Shown here in pieces: positions 51,115 to 60,061 of a stretch of DNA of 64,000 bases. How positions within the stretch are numbered: the stretch's first letter is position 1; each line of letters begins with the position of its first letter. Both the position numbers and the translations under genes were made by a program. The notes beneath the pieces were generated by a model. The model made no database searches, had not been told where the DNA came from, and was given only the letters and a program-made list of their open reading frames with translations. Origin of the DNA: an uncultured bacterium (GTDB taxonomy: Bacteria > Cyanobacteriota > Vampirovibrionia > Gastranaerophilales > Gastranaerophilaceae); the NCBI GenBank assembly GCA_958366705.1, contig CATXCB010000004.1:87036-151035 (forward strand), read 5' to 3'.

Positions 51115-51834
51115 ATGGGATTGATGAGTATGAATTTTAATAAAAAATCTGCATTTACGCTATCTGAAGTTATGGTAACACTTACTCTTATCGGATTTAT
51201 TGCAACAATGACGCTGTCAACAATTGGTTCTTCTGTTCAGCAAAGAGCAAGATTAGCAGAATTCAAAACAGCTTACTCAAAAATGGAAGCTGCAATCAGA
51301 AGTATTACAGTTGAAGAAGGCAGAATGTTTGGCTGTTATGAATGCCCTACCAATGAAGAACAAGAGCTTTATGGTTTAACAATGAATGGCGGCTGTACAA
51401 CTACAGGTGCTCAATGTCAACCTTTGCAAGATGCTTTTGTAAGAGCAATGGGTGCTACTCGTTTTTGTGAAACTAATCCTGTAACTGAGGGATGTTTACC
51501 TGATAATTATCCGGCTGCACCAGGGGGCGGTTGTTTTCAAGATATAACATCCGGAGAGGCATTTGTTTTGGATAACAGTATGATTCTTTTTACAGATGGT
51601 AGTAATTCGCTGAAATTATTTGCTGTTGATGTTAACGGACGTAAAGGACCTAACAAATGGGGACAAGATATATTTACTTTTTCTCTAAAAGCAAATGAAT
51701 CTATAACTGTTAGAGGTCACAATTATGTTACAAGTATGGGTGTCTATCCTCCGTCAACCTGTCTTCCTAAGGCTTCAGGAGCTACAAGATCTTCAGACGA
51801 ATTGCTAAAAGAAGCGATGAATTATACAGACTAA
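51115..51834 (+). CDS. Prepilin-like secreted protein (type IV pilin N-terminus)
   Basis: Class III signal: NKKSAFTLSEVMVTLTLIG, i.e. cleavage before Phe with Glu at +5, but Ala instead of Gly at -1. The rest of the protein is Cys-rich: RMFGCYECPTNEEQELYG, CTTTGAQCQPLQDAF, CETNPVTEGC. It ends with FAVDVNGRKGPNKWGQD, a phrase typical of pseudopilin-like proteins of this lineage as I recall them. I place the start at ATG 51115 because the predicted transcript begins near 51104; ATGs at 51124 and 51130 are equally in frame. Function: pilus or type II secretion minor subunit, or a surface protein using that route. Confidence 0.82.
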   Translation: MGLMSMNFNKKSAFTLSEVMVTLTLIGFIATMTLSTIGSSVQQRARLAEFKTAYSKMEAAIRSITVEEGRMFGCYECPTNEEQELYGLTMNGGCTTTGAQCQPLQDAFVRAMGATRFCETNPVTEGCLPDNYPAAPGGGCFQDITSGEAFVLDNSMILFTDGSNSLKLFAVDVNGRKGPNKWGQDIFTFSLKANESITVRGHNYVTSMGVYPPSTCLPKASGATRSSDELLKEAMNYTD

Positions 51835-52193
51835 CTCTGTGGAACTTCATTAAACATAACCATATGAAAATCAGAAGAGGTCATGTTAGGATTTTGTTTC
51901 ATAAATTTTTTTACGTCGAATTTTGCTAAAAATTTATCCAGTTTTGAAATATATGCTGAATTTCCTGCATTATCTGATTTCAAACCTGCTATATAATTGT
52001 GCGTCATCGTAATTATTTCTTCTTCTGTCAATATTGGAAGCCCGCCAATTTGGACTTCATCTTTATCGTCATTTTCCAAATATTTTTTTTCATCATCTTT
52101 TTTCTGTTCTTGCTGATTTTGTCTTCTTTCCTGACCTGTAGAAATTGCAGATTCAATTTTTTGACCAAAAGGGTTGTTTACAGAATTAAACAT
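51831..52193 (-). CDS. Small acidic/charged hypothetical protein (120 aa)
   Basis: I do not recognise this protein. The N-terminal half is highly charged and likely disordered (GQERRQNQQEQKKDDEKKYL); the C-terminal half, LTEEEIITMTHNYIAGLKSD to FMKQNPNMTSSDFHMVMF, is predicted helical. No signal peptide, no Cys. Its 3' end overlaps the prepilin-like gene by 4 nt. AAAGAGGC lies just before the ATG on the minus strand. Confidence 0.65.
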   Translation of the reverse strand: MFNSVNNPFGQKIESAISTGQERRQNQQEQKKDDEKKYLENDDKDEVQIGGLPILTEEEIITMTHNYIAGLKSDNAGNSAYISKLDKFLAKFDVKKFMKQNPNMTSSDFHMVMFNEVPQS

Positions 52194-52277
52194 AAAAGCC
52201 TCTTTTTGAGAAAATTATAAATTGCATGCATGTATACGGTTGTTTTGGGAAAAACTTTAATTTAAATCTTATTGACG

Positions 52278-52320
52278 GCATAATTTAGTATAATTTGTCG
52301 GCTTGGTAAAGCCGACCTAC
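52278..52320. repeat. REP hairpin with left flank, downstream of the RAYT gene
   Basis: GCATAATTTAGTATAATTTG followed by the 25-nt REP (52296-52320), arms GTCGGCTT/AAGCCGAC. The same left flank recurs at 52899 on the other side of the transposase gene. Confidence 0.85.
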
Positions 52321-52376
52321 TTTAGAGTTGATTTGTCAACAGGTATATTATTCAGAAGCAGAGTGAATCCTGTAAA

Positions 52377-52886
52377 CTATTCAAAATCTAAATCTTTAAT
52401 ACTTTCAATCTCAGTTGAACTTCCCCAATCATTACTGTACAAGTTGTTTGCTACAAATTTATGAAATGATGAATATTTCCAATCTTTTACACAACTAACT
52501 AAGTTATGTTTTACTGGATTATAATGAATATAATTCAAATGCTGGTGAAAATCTTTTTCATCTCTTATAGTGTGTTCCCAGTATCTGTTCTGCCATATTT
52601 TTTTGTAGGTCGGATTTACTAATCCGACATTAAATTTTCTTGTAAAAGAATATTTGAAAGATTTAATAATTTTTGGATATTCTTCAATATTTAAAGGTCT
52701 GATTATGCAGTGAATATGTTCAGGTTGAATCGAATATGCAATTAAATCAAAATTGTAGTATTCACTAACTGTTTTATATGAATTTTTAACATTTTCTATA
52801 TTTTTAATTAAAACAGGGATTCTATTATTTGTAACAATAGTTAGAAATATTAATCCATTTTTCACAAACACTCTTTTATAATTCAT
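52377..52886 (-). mobile_element. REP-associated tyrosine transposase (RAYT, Y1_Tnp)
   Basis: 169-aa single-domain HUH nuclease of the TnpA-REP/IS200-like family, which nicks single-stranded DNA at REP hairpins. Motifs: IQPEHIHCIIRPL (HIH at 57-59), the RAYT phrase IWQNRYWEHTIRDEKDFHQH (98-117) and the nucleophile in YIHYNPVKH (Y122). The gene is flanked by REP hairpins in the same orientation (52296-52320 and 52918-52942), and a third REP lies inside the coding sequence, translated as NVGLVNPTYKK (86-96). The frame is intact. Such genes are usually single-copy and domesticated. Confidence 0.92.
52605..52630 (-). repeat. REP hairpin inside the RAYT coding sequence
   Basis: On the minus strand TGTCGGATT-AGT-AAATCCGACC then TAC: same length and ends as the REP at 52296, with the central base pairs changed in a compensating way (GGATT/AATCC instead of GGCTT/AAGCC). 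It lies in frame within the transposase. Confidence 0.8.
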
Positions 52887-52898
52887 TTTTTAATAATA

Positions 52899-52942
52899 GC
52901 ATAATTTAGTATAAGTTTGTCGGTTTTAGCAATCCGACAAAC
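52899..52942. repeat. REP hairpin with left flank, upstream of the RAYT gene
   Basis: GCATAATTTAGTATAAGTTT leads into TGTCGG-TTTTAGCAAT-CCGACA (52918-52940). Flank and hairpin match the copy at 52278-52320 except for the loop and stem interior. Confidence 0.82.
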
Positions 52943-53062
52943 TATTTTGGTTTATAGGCTTGTGCATTATTAAAATTTGTTACAAAATCATAATCTTTTG
53001 AAAATCTCTTATAAAAAAATCCTTTAATAATGTAGAAAGTTTTAAAGTAAGGAGAGCAAGCT

Positions 53063-53452
53063 ATGGCTATGGATAATGTAGAAGATATTAAATCAATTGA
53101 TGAATTGCGTAAAGCTCAGGCAGCAGCGCAAGCTCAGGGTACAAGTATAACAAATTATAGTCACTGGGAACAAATCCTTGAAGATTTAGAAACTGCAGGA
53201 GTTGAGTCAACTGGTTCATACTCAGGTGATGTCAAATTGCATTCGCAGATAATGGAAAAAATTGAAGCTTACATTGAAGAAGCGCAAAACGCTCAGAAGC
53301 AACAACAAATGCAGCCTAAGAATCAGGAAACTTCCAAAGTAGACAAACAGACTTCTCAGGATAAAGAACAGGTGGTTAAGGCAAATGTTGCAAATGGTAC
53401 AAGCTCACTTATTATGTCTGACTATATGAAGTATTACCATTTGCTTAGTTAG
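53063..53452 (+). CDS. Small Gln-rich hypothetical protein (129 aa)
   Basis: I do not recognise this protein. N-terminal helix SIDELRKAQAAAQAQGTSIT, a middle SHWEQILEDLETAG and KIEAYIEEAQNAQKQQQMQ, then a low-complexity Gln/Lys/Ser stretch and a C-terminal SSLIMSDYMKYYHLLS. No signal peptide or Cys. AAGGAGAGC precedes the ATG at 53063. Its stop overlaps the converging lepB by 8 nt. Composition is like the 120-aa and 148-aa proteins in this window, though no real homology is visible. Confidence 0.7.
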   Translation: MAMDNVEDIKSIDELRKAQAAAQAQGTSITNYSHWEQILEDLETAGVESTGSYSGDVKLHSQIMEKIEAYIEEAQNAQKQQQMQPKNQETSKVDKQTSQDKEQVVKANVANGTSSLIMSDYMKYYHLLS

Positions 53453-54245
53453 CTTCTTTATTGTTGAGTCTATGTAAGACTTTCATTCTGTTCAATGGCC
53501 AGAAGACAACGACTGCACGTCCAACAAAGCGATCTTTTTTAAGAGTGCCCCAGTATCTGCTGTCTTGAGAATTTCCTCTGTTGTCACCCATCATAAAATA
53601 ACTGTCTTTGTCCAGTACAAAAGGACCGCATTTCATTACTTGATTGCTTAGCAGAAGCAGCGGGTCTGTATCTTTATCCGGACATGGCGGATATTCATAA
53701 ATACTTTTTATGTAATCTTCTTTGTACTTTTTGTCATTGATATAAACATATGCAGAACCGTCTTTTTCCGGTTTAATTTCAATTTTATCCCCCGGCATTC
53801 CGACGACTCTTTTTATGTACGCTATGTCATTACACCAAAAACCGGTTAATCGTGATAAAAGCGGTATGAATTTCTTTGATAGAGTTGTTGATGGCGGATA
53901 GAATACCATGATATCTCCGCGTTCAGGTCCTGTGAAAAATCTTGAATATCTTTCAACAACAATTCTGTCACCCTCAATAAGTGTAGGGTTCATTGAGCCG
54001 GATGGAATCCATCTTATTTCTCCGACAAAAAATCGTATAATTATTACCATGACGAGTACAAAAACTATTGTCTCTATAACTTCGCAGACTGCACTTTCTT
54101 TATAATTTCTGTACCAATCTTCAAATTTTTCAAGTTTCAATTGTATACCGGCAGGTAATTTTGCTTTAAAATGCATCCATTGAGCATCTCTTTTTTCTTT
54201 CAAGCCTGTTTTATAGTTTTCCCATAATTGTTGTAATTTATTCAT
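53445..54245 (-). CDS. lepB: Signal peptidase I
   Basis: Membrane serine protease that removes Sec/Tat signal peptides. One TM (about 55-76), then box B PSGSMNPTL (catalytic Ser84), box D YIKRVVGMPGD (general base Lys145) and box E MGDNRGNSQDSRYWG. 266 aa. The ATG overlaps the polyprenyl synthase stop by 8 nt. An extended cytoplasmic N-terminus of ~50 residues (Lys/Trp-rich) precedes the TM. It is the last gene of a leftward run that begins with murC. Confidence 0.95.
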   Translation of the reverse strand: MNKLQQLWENYKTGLKEKRDAQWMHFKAKLPAGIQLKLEKFEDWYRNYKESAVCEVIETIVFVLVMVIIIRFFVGEIRWIPSGSMNPTLIEGDRIVVERYSRFFTGPERGDIMVFYPPSTTLSKKFIPLLSRLTGFWCNDIAYIKRVVGMPGDKIEIKPEKDGSAYVYINDKKYKEDYIKSIYEYPPCPDKDTDPLLLLSNQVMKCGPFVLDKDSYFMMGDNRGNSQDSRYWGTLKKDRFVGRAVVVFWPLNRMKVLHRLNNKEAN

Positions 54246-55119
54246 TATTTAAAAGCTCCAAAAACTTTCTTAATGCTTCTGCATATTGATTATTGCCTGC
54301 ACTCTCTACATTTATCTTTGCGCAATTTATATAATTATTCAACAAATATCTGGTTTTTTCAATACCTGCACTATAATCCTCAGTGTTTTGTGCATAGATA
54401 ATCGGGGCGTTGTAGATACCGTCTTCGATATCATTATTTGATGGTTTTGTTGAATCTGTGTTTGTGCAGTTTATTAAATCATCTCTTATTTGAAAGGCTA
54501 TTCCGACATTCATTGCAAAATTTCCGGCTTTTAATATATCATGTCGGGCATCACTTAACATAGCTGTACAAACAAGGGCAGTTTCAAATAGATAAGCTGT
54601 TTTATTTTTAGATTTTTCAATGTAGTTTTCTATTGTACCTATTTTAAATCTGTCAAAATTTTGGTTAATTTCACCTATACACATTTGTTTAAGGGTTGCA
54701 GAAAATTTGTCTAATATTTCAATGGAGCCGATTTGTGCAATTTTTGCCATTGCAATAGACAGAATGTAATCTCCTGAAATTACACCTAGCTTGTTGTCAA
54801 ATTCTTCTGAAATTGTTTTATGACCTCTGCGCAATTTACTTTCATCAATGATGTCATCATGGATTAAAGAGGCATTATGAACAAGTTCAATTGCAGCAAG
54901 GAGTTCTAACTGTTTGTCTGACAGTGTTTCATTATGTGCTTTCATATACAAAACTGCTAAAAGCGGACGAATTCTTTTGGACGGAGCTTTTAAAAACTTA
55001 ATTACATATGTGTTTAATGGTTCTCTAATTGATATTGGAGATACCATTTTTTCTTCTATTAGAGAAAGCTCTGTTTGTGCAAGCTTTCGGATATCGTTAT
55101 ATTTTTCACTAAAACTCAT
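54238..55119 (-). CDS. Polyprenyl diphosphate synthase
   Basis: Trans-isoprenyl diphosphate synthase family (293 aa), making the C15-C50 chain for undecaprenol, quinones or others. First Asp-rich motif LIHDDIIDES and RRGHKTI are canonical, as is the GDYILSIAMAKI helix. The second motif is QIRDDLIN instead of DDxxD, and the usual GK(x)xGxD...K segment reads KPSNNDIEDGIYNAP, so chain length and activity are uncertain. Starts 1 nt after the ftsQ stop region and overlaps lepB. Confidence 0.85.
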   Translation of the reverse strand: MSFSEKYNDIRKLAQTELSLIEEKMVSPISIREPLNTYVIKFLKAPSKRIRPLLAVLYMKAHNETLSDKQLELLAAIELVHNASLIHDDIIDESKLRRGHKTISEEFDNKLGVISGDYILSIAMAKIAQIGSIEILDKFSATLKQMCIGEINQNFDRFKIGTIENYIEKSKNKTAYLFETALVCTAMLSDARHDILKAGNFAMNVGIAFQIRDDLINCTNTDSTKPSNNDIEDGIYNAPIIYAQNTEDYSAGIEKTRYLLNNYINCAKINVESAGNNQYAEALRKFLELLNNE

Positions 55120-55120
55120 A

Positions 55121-56014
55121 TTATTTTGATTTTTTCAACTTTAAATAATTTACCTTATCCCAGCTCAAATCAATATACTTCACCTGGCTATCAACTTCTT
55201 GAATTTGCGGCAATATTGTATATATTCTTTTTATTCTTTCGAATACAGAGCTGTCTAGTGCTCCAAGACGAATACTTGTTGTATGGATTTTTACATAAAC
55301 ATCATTTGGATTGCGCATATCAATATATTCAACTTTTTCTCCGGAGTATGTTTCTACGGCTTTCACAACCCTTTCAACATATCTAACCTTTTTTACCGTC
55401 CAGTTTTTACCTGTCTGAGGATTATTGGTAAGAATTTTCAGTAATGATTTTGTATCCGTCAGGTTCATGTTTTTGCTGTTCGGAATCAGTATTCCGTCAG
55501 ATGTAAATACTGCAGCGGGTTTTGCTTTTAAGTCTGTCTTAATTACTGCAATAGGAGTTCTTTCCCTAATAATTATTTGAATTCTTGCAGGAAATCCGTA
55601 ACGCCTGATGTAAATATTTTTAATAATAGGAAGTTTAAATAATTCTTGTTTTATTGGTTGTACTTTCATCAAAAATATTGGCAGCTTAGGAACATATAAA
55701 CCTTTTAATTTCTGATGAATTACGGGTGTTGGTACAATATGATTGTTAATAATTTCTACAATTCTGCTGTCATTTTTTACAAATGCATCTTGAGGAAGAT
55801 ACCATTGAGGCAGCTTTATAAACTGATAAGACAACAGTACAAGAATTATCAAAACAATAAAGCGGAGAAACGTTTTTATACGGCTTAATTTTTTTCTTTT
55901 TTTTCTAATTTTTCGCTCAATTTGTTTATGCTTGACAGAATGTTTTGCAAGCTTAAATTCATCCTGCAAATCTTCTGTATGATTATTTGTACTGTTGAAA
56001 TTATCTTCAGTCAT
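55121..56014 (-). CDS. ftsQ: Cell-division protein FtsQ
   Basis: Bitopic divisome protein linking FtsB/FtsL to the septum. The N-terminus is charged (KLAKHSVKHKQIERKIRKKR), one TM at about 47-63 (TFLRFIVLIILVLLSYQF), then the POTRA domain (residues about 82-150: NHIVPTPVIHQKLKGLYVPK, ELFKLPIIKNIYIRRYGFPA, IIIRERTPIAVIK) and the FtsQ beta domain. 297 aa. The ATG shares one base with the ddl stop (TAATG). The mur-ddl-ftsQ order is the usual dcw arrangement. Confidence 0.9.
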   Translation of the reverse strand: MTEDNFNSTNNHTEDLQDEFKLAKHSVKHKQIERKIRKKRKKLSRIKTFLRFIVLIILVLLSYQFIKLPQWYLPQDAFVKNDSRIVEIINNHIVPTPVIHQKLKGLYVPKLPIFLMKVQPIKQELFKLPIIKNIYIRRYGFPARIQIIIRERTPIAVIKTDLKAKPAAVFTSDGILIPNSKNMNLTDTKSLLKILTNNPQTGKNWTVKKVRYVERVVKAVETYSGEKVEYIDMRNPNDVYVKIHTTSIRLGALDSSVFERIKRIYTILPQIQEVDSQVKYIDLSWDKVNYLKLKKSK

Positions 56015-56964
56015 TATTTATTCAATCCTGCTCCGTTTAGAATAATTTGAACCAGATTGTCGTAATTGATACCCATAACTGCAGATTGGGCCGGTAAATC
56101 ACTTGTTTCTGTCATACCTGGAGATGTATTTATTTCAAGAACATAAGGTGTATCTTCTGTAATTAGAAAATCCACTCTTGAAACTCCTGCGCATCCTGCA
56201 GCTTTAAAGGATTTGACGGCAATATCTTTGACACGTTTTGTCATTTCATCTGAAATTTCAGCAGGCACTATAAATTCTGTCATCCCTTTTGTGTATTTTG
56301 CTTCATAATCATACCAATCGTTTTTAGGTCTGATTTCGAGGATTTCAGTTGCAAAAAGTCCGTCTTCCCCTTGCAAGACTCCGACAGTAGCACTAATACC
56401 TTCAACAAATTCTTCAATTAGCACACCATCATTATATTTTACAGCTTCATCATATGCCGCTTGCAATTCTTCTCTTGAATTGACTTTTGTCATACCGAAA
56501 CTTGAGCCCTCACAAACAGGTTTTGTAAATACTGGGAATTTTAAATCTTTTGTTTTTTCTTTTACATCTTCGCCTTTTTGAACAAAAACTGATTTAATCA
56601 AAGGAATATCTTTATTTGTGGAAAGAATTCGTTTTGTATATTCTTTGTTCATACATACAGAGCAAGCCATAACACCGCAGCCTGTGTAAGGTATTTTAAG
56701 AATTTCAAGAATCCCCTGAATACATCCGTCTTCACCGTATTTGCCGTGCAATGCGTTGTATGCATAATCATATTTCCCATTTTTTAATTTTTCAGCAATG
56801 TTTTCGTCAACTTCAACCATTTCTGCATTTTTATAACCTAATCGAAGTAAAGCTTCAAAACAGCCTTTACCTGAACGTCTTGATATTTCGGCTTCGGAGG
56901 ACATTCCGCCGCAAAGCACAGCTATTTTTGAATTTTTATCTATTTTTTGTACAATATTTTGCAT
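56014..56964 (-). CDS. ddl: D-alanine--D-alanine ligase
   Basis: ATP-grasp enzyme making the D-Ala-D-Ala dipeptide of peptidoglycan. N-terminal VLCGGMSSEAEISRRSGKGC, then YNALHGKYGEDGCIQGILEI, KPVCEGSSFGMTKV, LIEEFVEGISATVGVL and VLEINTSPGMTETSDLPAQS. The Tyr/Phe position that sets dipeptide versus depsipeptide use was not assigned by eye. 316 aa. It overlaps murB by 25 nt. Confidence 0.96.
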   Translation of the reverse strand: MQNIVQKIDKNSKIAVLCGGMSSEAEISRRSGKGCFEALLRLGYKNAEMVEVDENIAEKLKNGKYDYAYNALHGKYGEDGCIQGILEILKIPYTGCGVMACSVCMNKEYTKRILSTNKDIPLIKSVFVQKGEDVKEKTKDLKFPVFTKPVCEGSSFGMTKVNSREELQAAYDEAVKYNDGVLIEEFVEGISATVGVLQGEDGLFATEILEIRPKNDWYDYEAKYTKGMTEFIVPAEISDEMTKRVKDIAVKSFKAAGCAGVSRVDFLITEDTPYVLEINTSPGMTETSDLPAQSAVMGINYDNLVQIILNGAGLNK

Positions 56965-57842
56965 AATTCATTTTCCTTATGATTGTTTCCGCCCAGAAAT
57001 CTTAATTCCGGTTCTAATTCTATATTATATTTATTTTGAACTTTTTGTCTCATTTCATACATTAACTCTAAGACGTCTGTAGAGCTGCCCGCTCGATGAT
57101 TTACAATAAAGTTTGCATGGTTTTCCCAAACTTTGACACCGCCGCAATTTAATTCTTTAGCTCCGACAGAATCTAATAATCTTCCTGCCGAATCACCTTG
57201 AGGATTTTTAAAAATACTGCCACAGTTTGGAAGTGCCAGAGATGGCTGGTGGTTTCTGCGAAAATCTAAATTTTTGTTCATTTGTTCTTGAATTTCAGAA
57301 ACCTCTTTTTTTTCAAGTTCAAATTCAGCTTGAAGAACAATTAAATTTTCTTTTTGACAGCGCGAAGTTCTATAATTAAAATCCATTTCTGCTTTTTGTA
57401 ATTTTATCAAACCTGTGTCAGGCAAATAGCATGTTACAGACACAAGTTTGTCACTAATAGCCTGACCGTTAGCAGAGGCATTCATACAAACTTCTCCACC
57501 AACAGAGCCGGGGAATCCAATCATAAATTCTAGTCCTGACAATCCTGCTTTACAAACTTCCTGAGATAATTTCGGACCCTTTACTCCGCTATCGGCAATT
57601 ACTTTATTTCCGTCAATATGGATGGATTTCATTTTAGTTGTAAGAATAATTTTTCCGTCATATCCATAGTCAGAAATCAGTGTATTTGATAAATTGCCAA
57701 ATACTTTAATTCCTTTGTTTTCATCCAAAATCTGAACAAATTCGTCTATATTTTCCGGAAAAAAAACTTCAGATATTTGTCCTCCGATTTTGAATGAAGT
57801 TAGTTTTTTTATATCAAAATTATGTTCTGGAATAACTGTCAA
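56940..57842 (-). CDS. murB: UDP-N-acetylenolpyruvoylglucosamine reductase
   Basis: FAD enzyme that reduces enolpyruvyl-UDP-GlcNAc to UDP-MurNAc. Motifs: TSFKIGGQISEVFFP (N-terminus), GLEFMIGFPGSVGGEVCMNA (FAD binding), YRTSRCQ, LPNCGSIFKNPQGDSAGRLL (catalytic Ser region) and HANFIVN. 300 aa, the shorter type I/II form. It starts with TTG 57842, directly after the murC stop, with GAGGAG upstream. Confidence 0.95.
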   Translation of the reverse strand: MTVIPEHNFDIKKLTSFKIGGQISEVFFPENIDEFVQILDENKGIKVFGNLSNTLISDYGYDGKIILTTKMKSIHIDGNKVIADSGVKGPKLSQEVCKAGLSGLEFMIGFPGSVGGEVCMNASANGQAISDKLVSVTCYLPDTGLIKLQKAEMDFNYRTSRCQKENLIVLQAEFELEKKEVSEIQEQMNKNLDFRRNHQPSLALPNCGSIFKNPQGDSAGRLLDSVGAKELNCGGVKVWENHANFIVNHRAGSSTDVLELMYEMRQKVQNKYNIELEPELRFLGGNNHKENELCKILYKK

Positions 57843-59240
57843 CTAATTTTTCTCCTCATTTAGAGCAAGTAATTCTTTTCCTAAATTGGTGATTGTTCCT
57901 GCGCCAAGTCCTATAACAATATCTCCGGATTTTAGTGTAGGGAATAAAGTTTTAGCTACAGTTTTTATATCTCCGGAAATATTTTCGCAAGGAGTATCAA
58001 TTTTTTCTTTTAACTCATTAGTGAAAGCTAAAGAATTTACACCATCAATAGGATCCTCACTTGCTGCATAAACATCTGTAACAACAACTCTATCTACGTC
58101 AGAAAAAGCTCCCATAAATTCATTCCATAAATTTTGTAATCGGGTGTACCTGTGAGGTTGAAAAACTGCTATGACATTTCTTCCTTTGAAAGATTTTGAT
58201 GAAGATAATGTTGCTTTTATTTCTGTTGGATGGTGAGCGTAATCATCGTATATAGAAATTCCATCAAATTCTCCTACTTTCTGAAATCTTCTGCCCATAC
58301 CACTAAATGTTGCAAAGTGCGAATTAACAAGATTCATATCAATTCCTGCAATGTGAAGGCTTGCCCATACTGCCAGTGAATTATAAACATTGTGTACACC
58401 TTTTAAGCATATTTTTAGTGTTGTTTGTAATTCTCCTTTGTATAGAATGTCAAAAGTTGTGTAATCTTCTGAATAAGTTATATTTTTTGCACAATAATCA
58501 GTATTTCCGCCGATTGAATATGTTACAAATTCTGCGTTATGCTCCAATGGAGTTTCAGAAAAATATTTAACTAATCTTTTAACACCTTCATTATCCATAT
58601 TTGCTAAAATTACGGCATTTTCTCTTAGATTAGATAAGAATGTTTCAAAAGTTTCCAGAATAGATTCCAGACCGTTTTTATAAAAATCCAGATGGTCTGG
58701 TTCCAGATTGTTTACAACAACAAGGTTCGGGGAATATTTAACAATAGTTCCATCGCTTTCATCAAGTTCTGCAATAAAGAATTTACCATGTGTTGCATTT
58801 GCATTAGCATCAATTTCAGGAATAATTCCGCCTACAATATATGATGGTTCAAGACCTGCTTTTTCCATAACATATGAACATAAGCCGCTTGTTGTGGTTT
58901 TGCCGTGAGTGCCTGAATATCCGATAAAGTATTCTTCATCTTTTGAAATTTCGGCTAACAAATCAGATCTATGATATATTGGCAACCCTAATCTTTTAGC
59001 TTTCTGTATTTCCGGATTAGTATCTCTAATTGCAGTGCTTGCTACAACAATACAATCATCCGGCACATTTTTTTCATCGTGTCCTATATAAACTTTTGCA
59101 CCTAATTTTTTTACTTTTTGTACATATTTGCTATCACAAATATCAGAACCGGAAACTTCATATCCATTTTGCAACAAATATTTTGCAAGTCCGCTCATTC
59201 CAACTCCGCCAATAGCTATAAAATGATATTTCTTTTTCAA
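57843..59240 (-). CDS. murC: UDP-N-acetylmuramate--L-alanine ligase
   Basis: Mur ligase adding the first amino acid of the stem peptide. IGGVGMSGLAKYL (Rossmann-like N-domain), GTHGKTTTSGLCSYV (P-loop), ELDESDGTIVKYSPNLVVVN, DYAHHPTEIKATL and FQPHRYTR. 465 aa is normal. It starts with TTG 59240 preceded by AGGGA. First gene of the leftward run murC-murB-ddl-ftsQ-polyprenyl synthase-lepB. mraY, murD, murG and ftsW are not in the window. Confidence 0.96.
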   Translation of the reverse strand: MKKKYHFIAIGGVGMSGLAKYLLQNGYEVSGSDICDSKYVQKVKKLGAKVYIGHDEKNVPDDCIVVASTAIRDTNPEIQKAKRLGLPIYHRSDLLAEISKDEEYFIGYSGTHGKTTTSGLCSYVMEKAGLEPSYIVGGIIPEIDANANATHGKFFIAELDESDGTIVKYSPNLVVVNNLEPDHLDFYKNGLESILETFETFLSNLRENAVILANMDNEGVKRLVKYFSETPLEHNAEFVTYSIGGNTDYCAKNITYSEDYTTFDILYKGELQTTLKICLKGVHNVYNSLAVWASLHIAGIDMNLVNSHFATFSGMGRRFQKVGEFDGISIYDDYAHHPTEIKATLSSSKSFKGRNVIAVFQPHRYTRLQNLWNEFMGAFSDVDRVVVTDVYAASEDPIDGVNSLAFTNELKEKIDTPCENISGDIKTVAKTLFPTLKSGDIVIGLGAGTITNLGKELLALNEEKN

Positions 59241-59384
59241 AATTTCTATCCCTACTATTTATATACTCTCTACTTGTTATTAATTATAATACAATAAAAT
59301 ATTTCGGATTGAATATTATTAAATTTTTACAAATATGGTTTTGGCTAGCAATTAATTTGATTTATCGGTATTAATACTTTTGTA

Positions 59385-59945
59385 ATGTTGAAATTTCCGC
59401 CTTTAAAACAGCTGCCAAGAACAGATTATATTACCTATAGTTGTAAGACTAAAAATCATACACATATTTATAATATGATTGATATTAAGACGGGTGCGCT
59501 TGTCGGAAAAATGAAAGCACGGCCGGAAATTATATCGGATAAATCAAGACGATTTTCTCCAAATGCGGAAGTTTATCATTCCTTTTTTATAGATAGATTA
59601 TTTGCATATACAAGGGGTAGTGGAGTAGGTAAAGCTTTTATTAAAATTGCTAAAAAAGAAAGTTTTAGGAATCTTTGCCTTGGAAACATACATACCATTG
59701 CAAGTTCACTTTTTGACAAGCAAAATCCTCCATATATTTTTTTTAGAAAACAGGGGTTTAATTTCAATAAATATTCAACGGTTACCGCTAAAAAAATTGA
59801 TGATTGTATAAAACATAAAACTCAAATAAATATTTGTGGAGATTTTCCAATGTATATTGAGGCAGATGTTGATATTTCCGGTCAGGCAATGAAAAGAGCT
59901 TATGAATTAAAGCTTAAATTTTCAGATATTTTTAGATTCAGGTAA
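59385..59945 (+). CDS. GNAT-like protein, first of a paralogous pair
   Basis: 186-aa protein with an acetyl-CoA-binding-like loop GSGVGKAFIKIAKKES (Q/RxxGxG/A pattern) followed by NIHTIASSLFDKQNPP and IFFRKQGFNF, the order expected for motifs A and B of a GNAT fold. It begins MLKFPPLKQLPRTDY. The gene downstream (from 60062) has the same order of features and a similar start, so the two are diverged duplicates. No Shine-Dalgarno sequence is visible at 59385. Substrate unknown. Confidence 0.65.
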   Translation: MLKFPPLKQLPRTDYITYSCKTKNHTHIYNMIDIKTGALVGKMKARPEIISDKSRRFSPNAEVYHSFFIDRLFAYTRGSGVGKAFIKIAKKESFRNLCLGNIHTIASSLFDKQNPPYIFFRKQGFNFNKYSTVTAKKIDDCIKHKTQINICGDFPMYIEADVDISGQAMKRAYELKLKFSDIFRFR

Positions 59946-60061
59946 AAAATTGTTATAGCGAATTCTTTTCAGTATCTTTCAACTTGCTAGATTCCGCAGC
60001 AAGTTTAAAATAACTAATACAAAAGTCGGCAAAAATAAATTTTTTGGTTTTTAAAATTAAT

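Noticed and set aside
36329..53452. Common family for the 148-aa, 120-aa and 129-aa small proteins
   Set aside because: They share low-complexity composition and no Cys, but I found no alignable motif.
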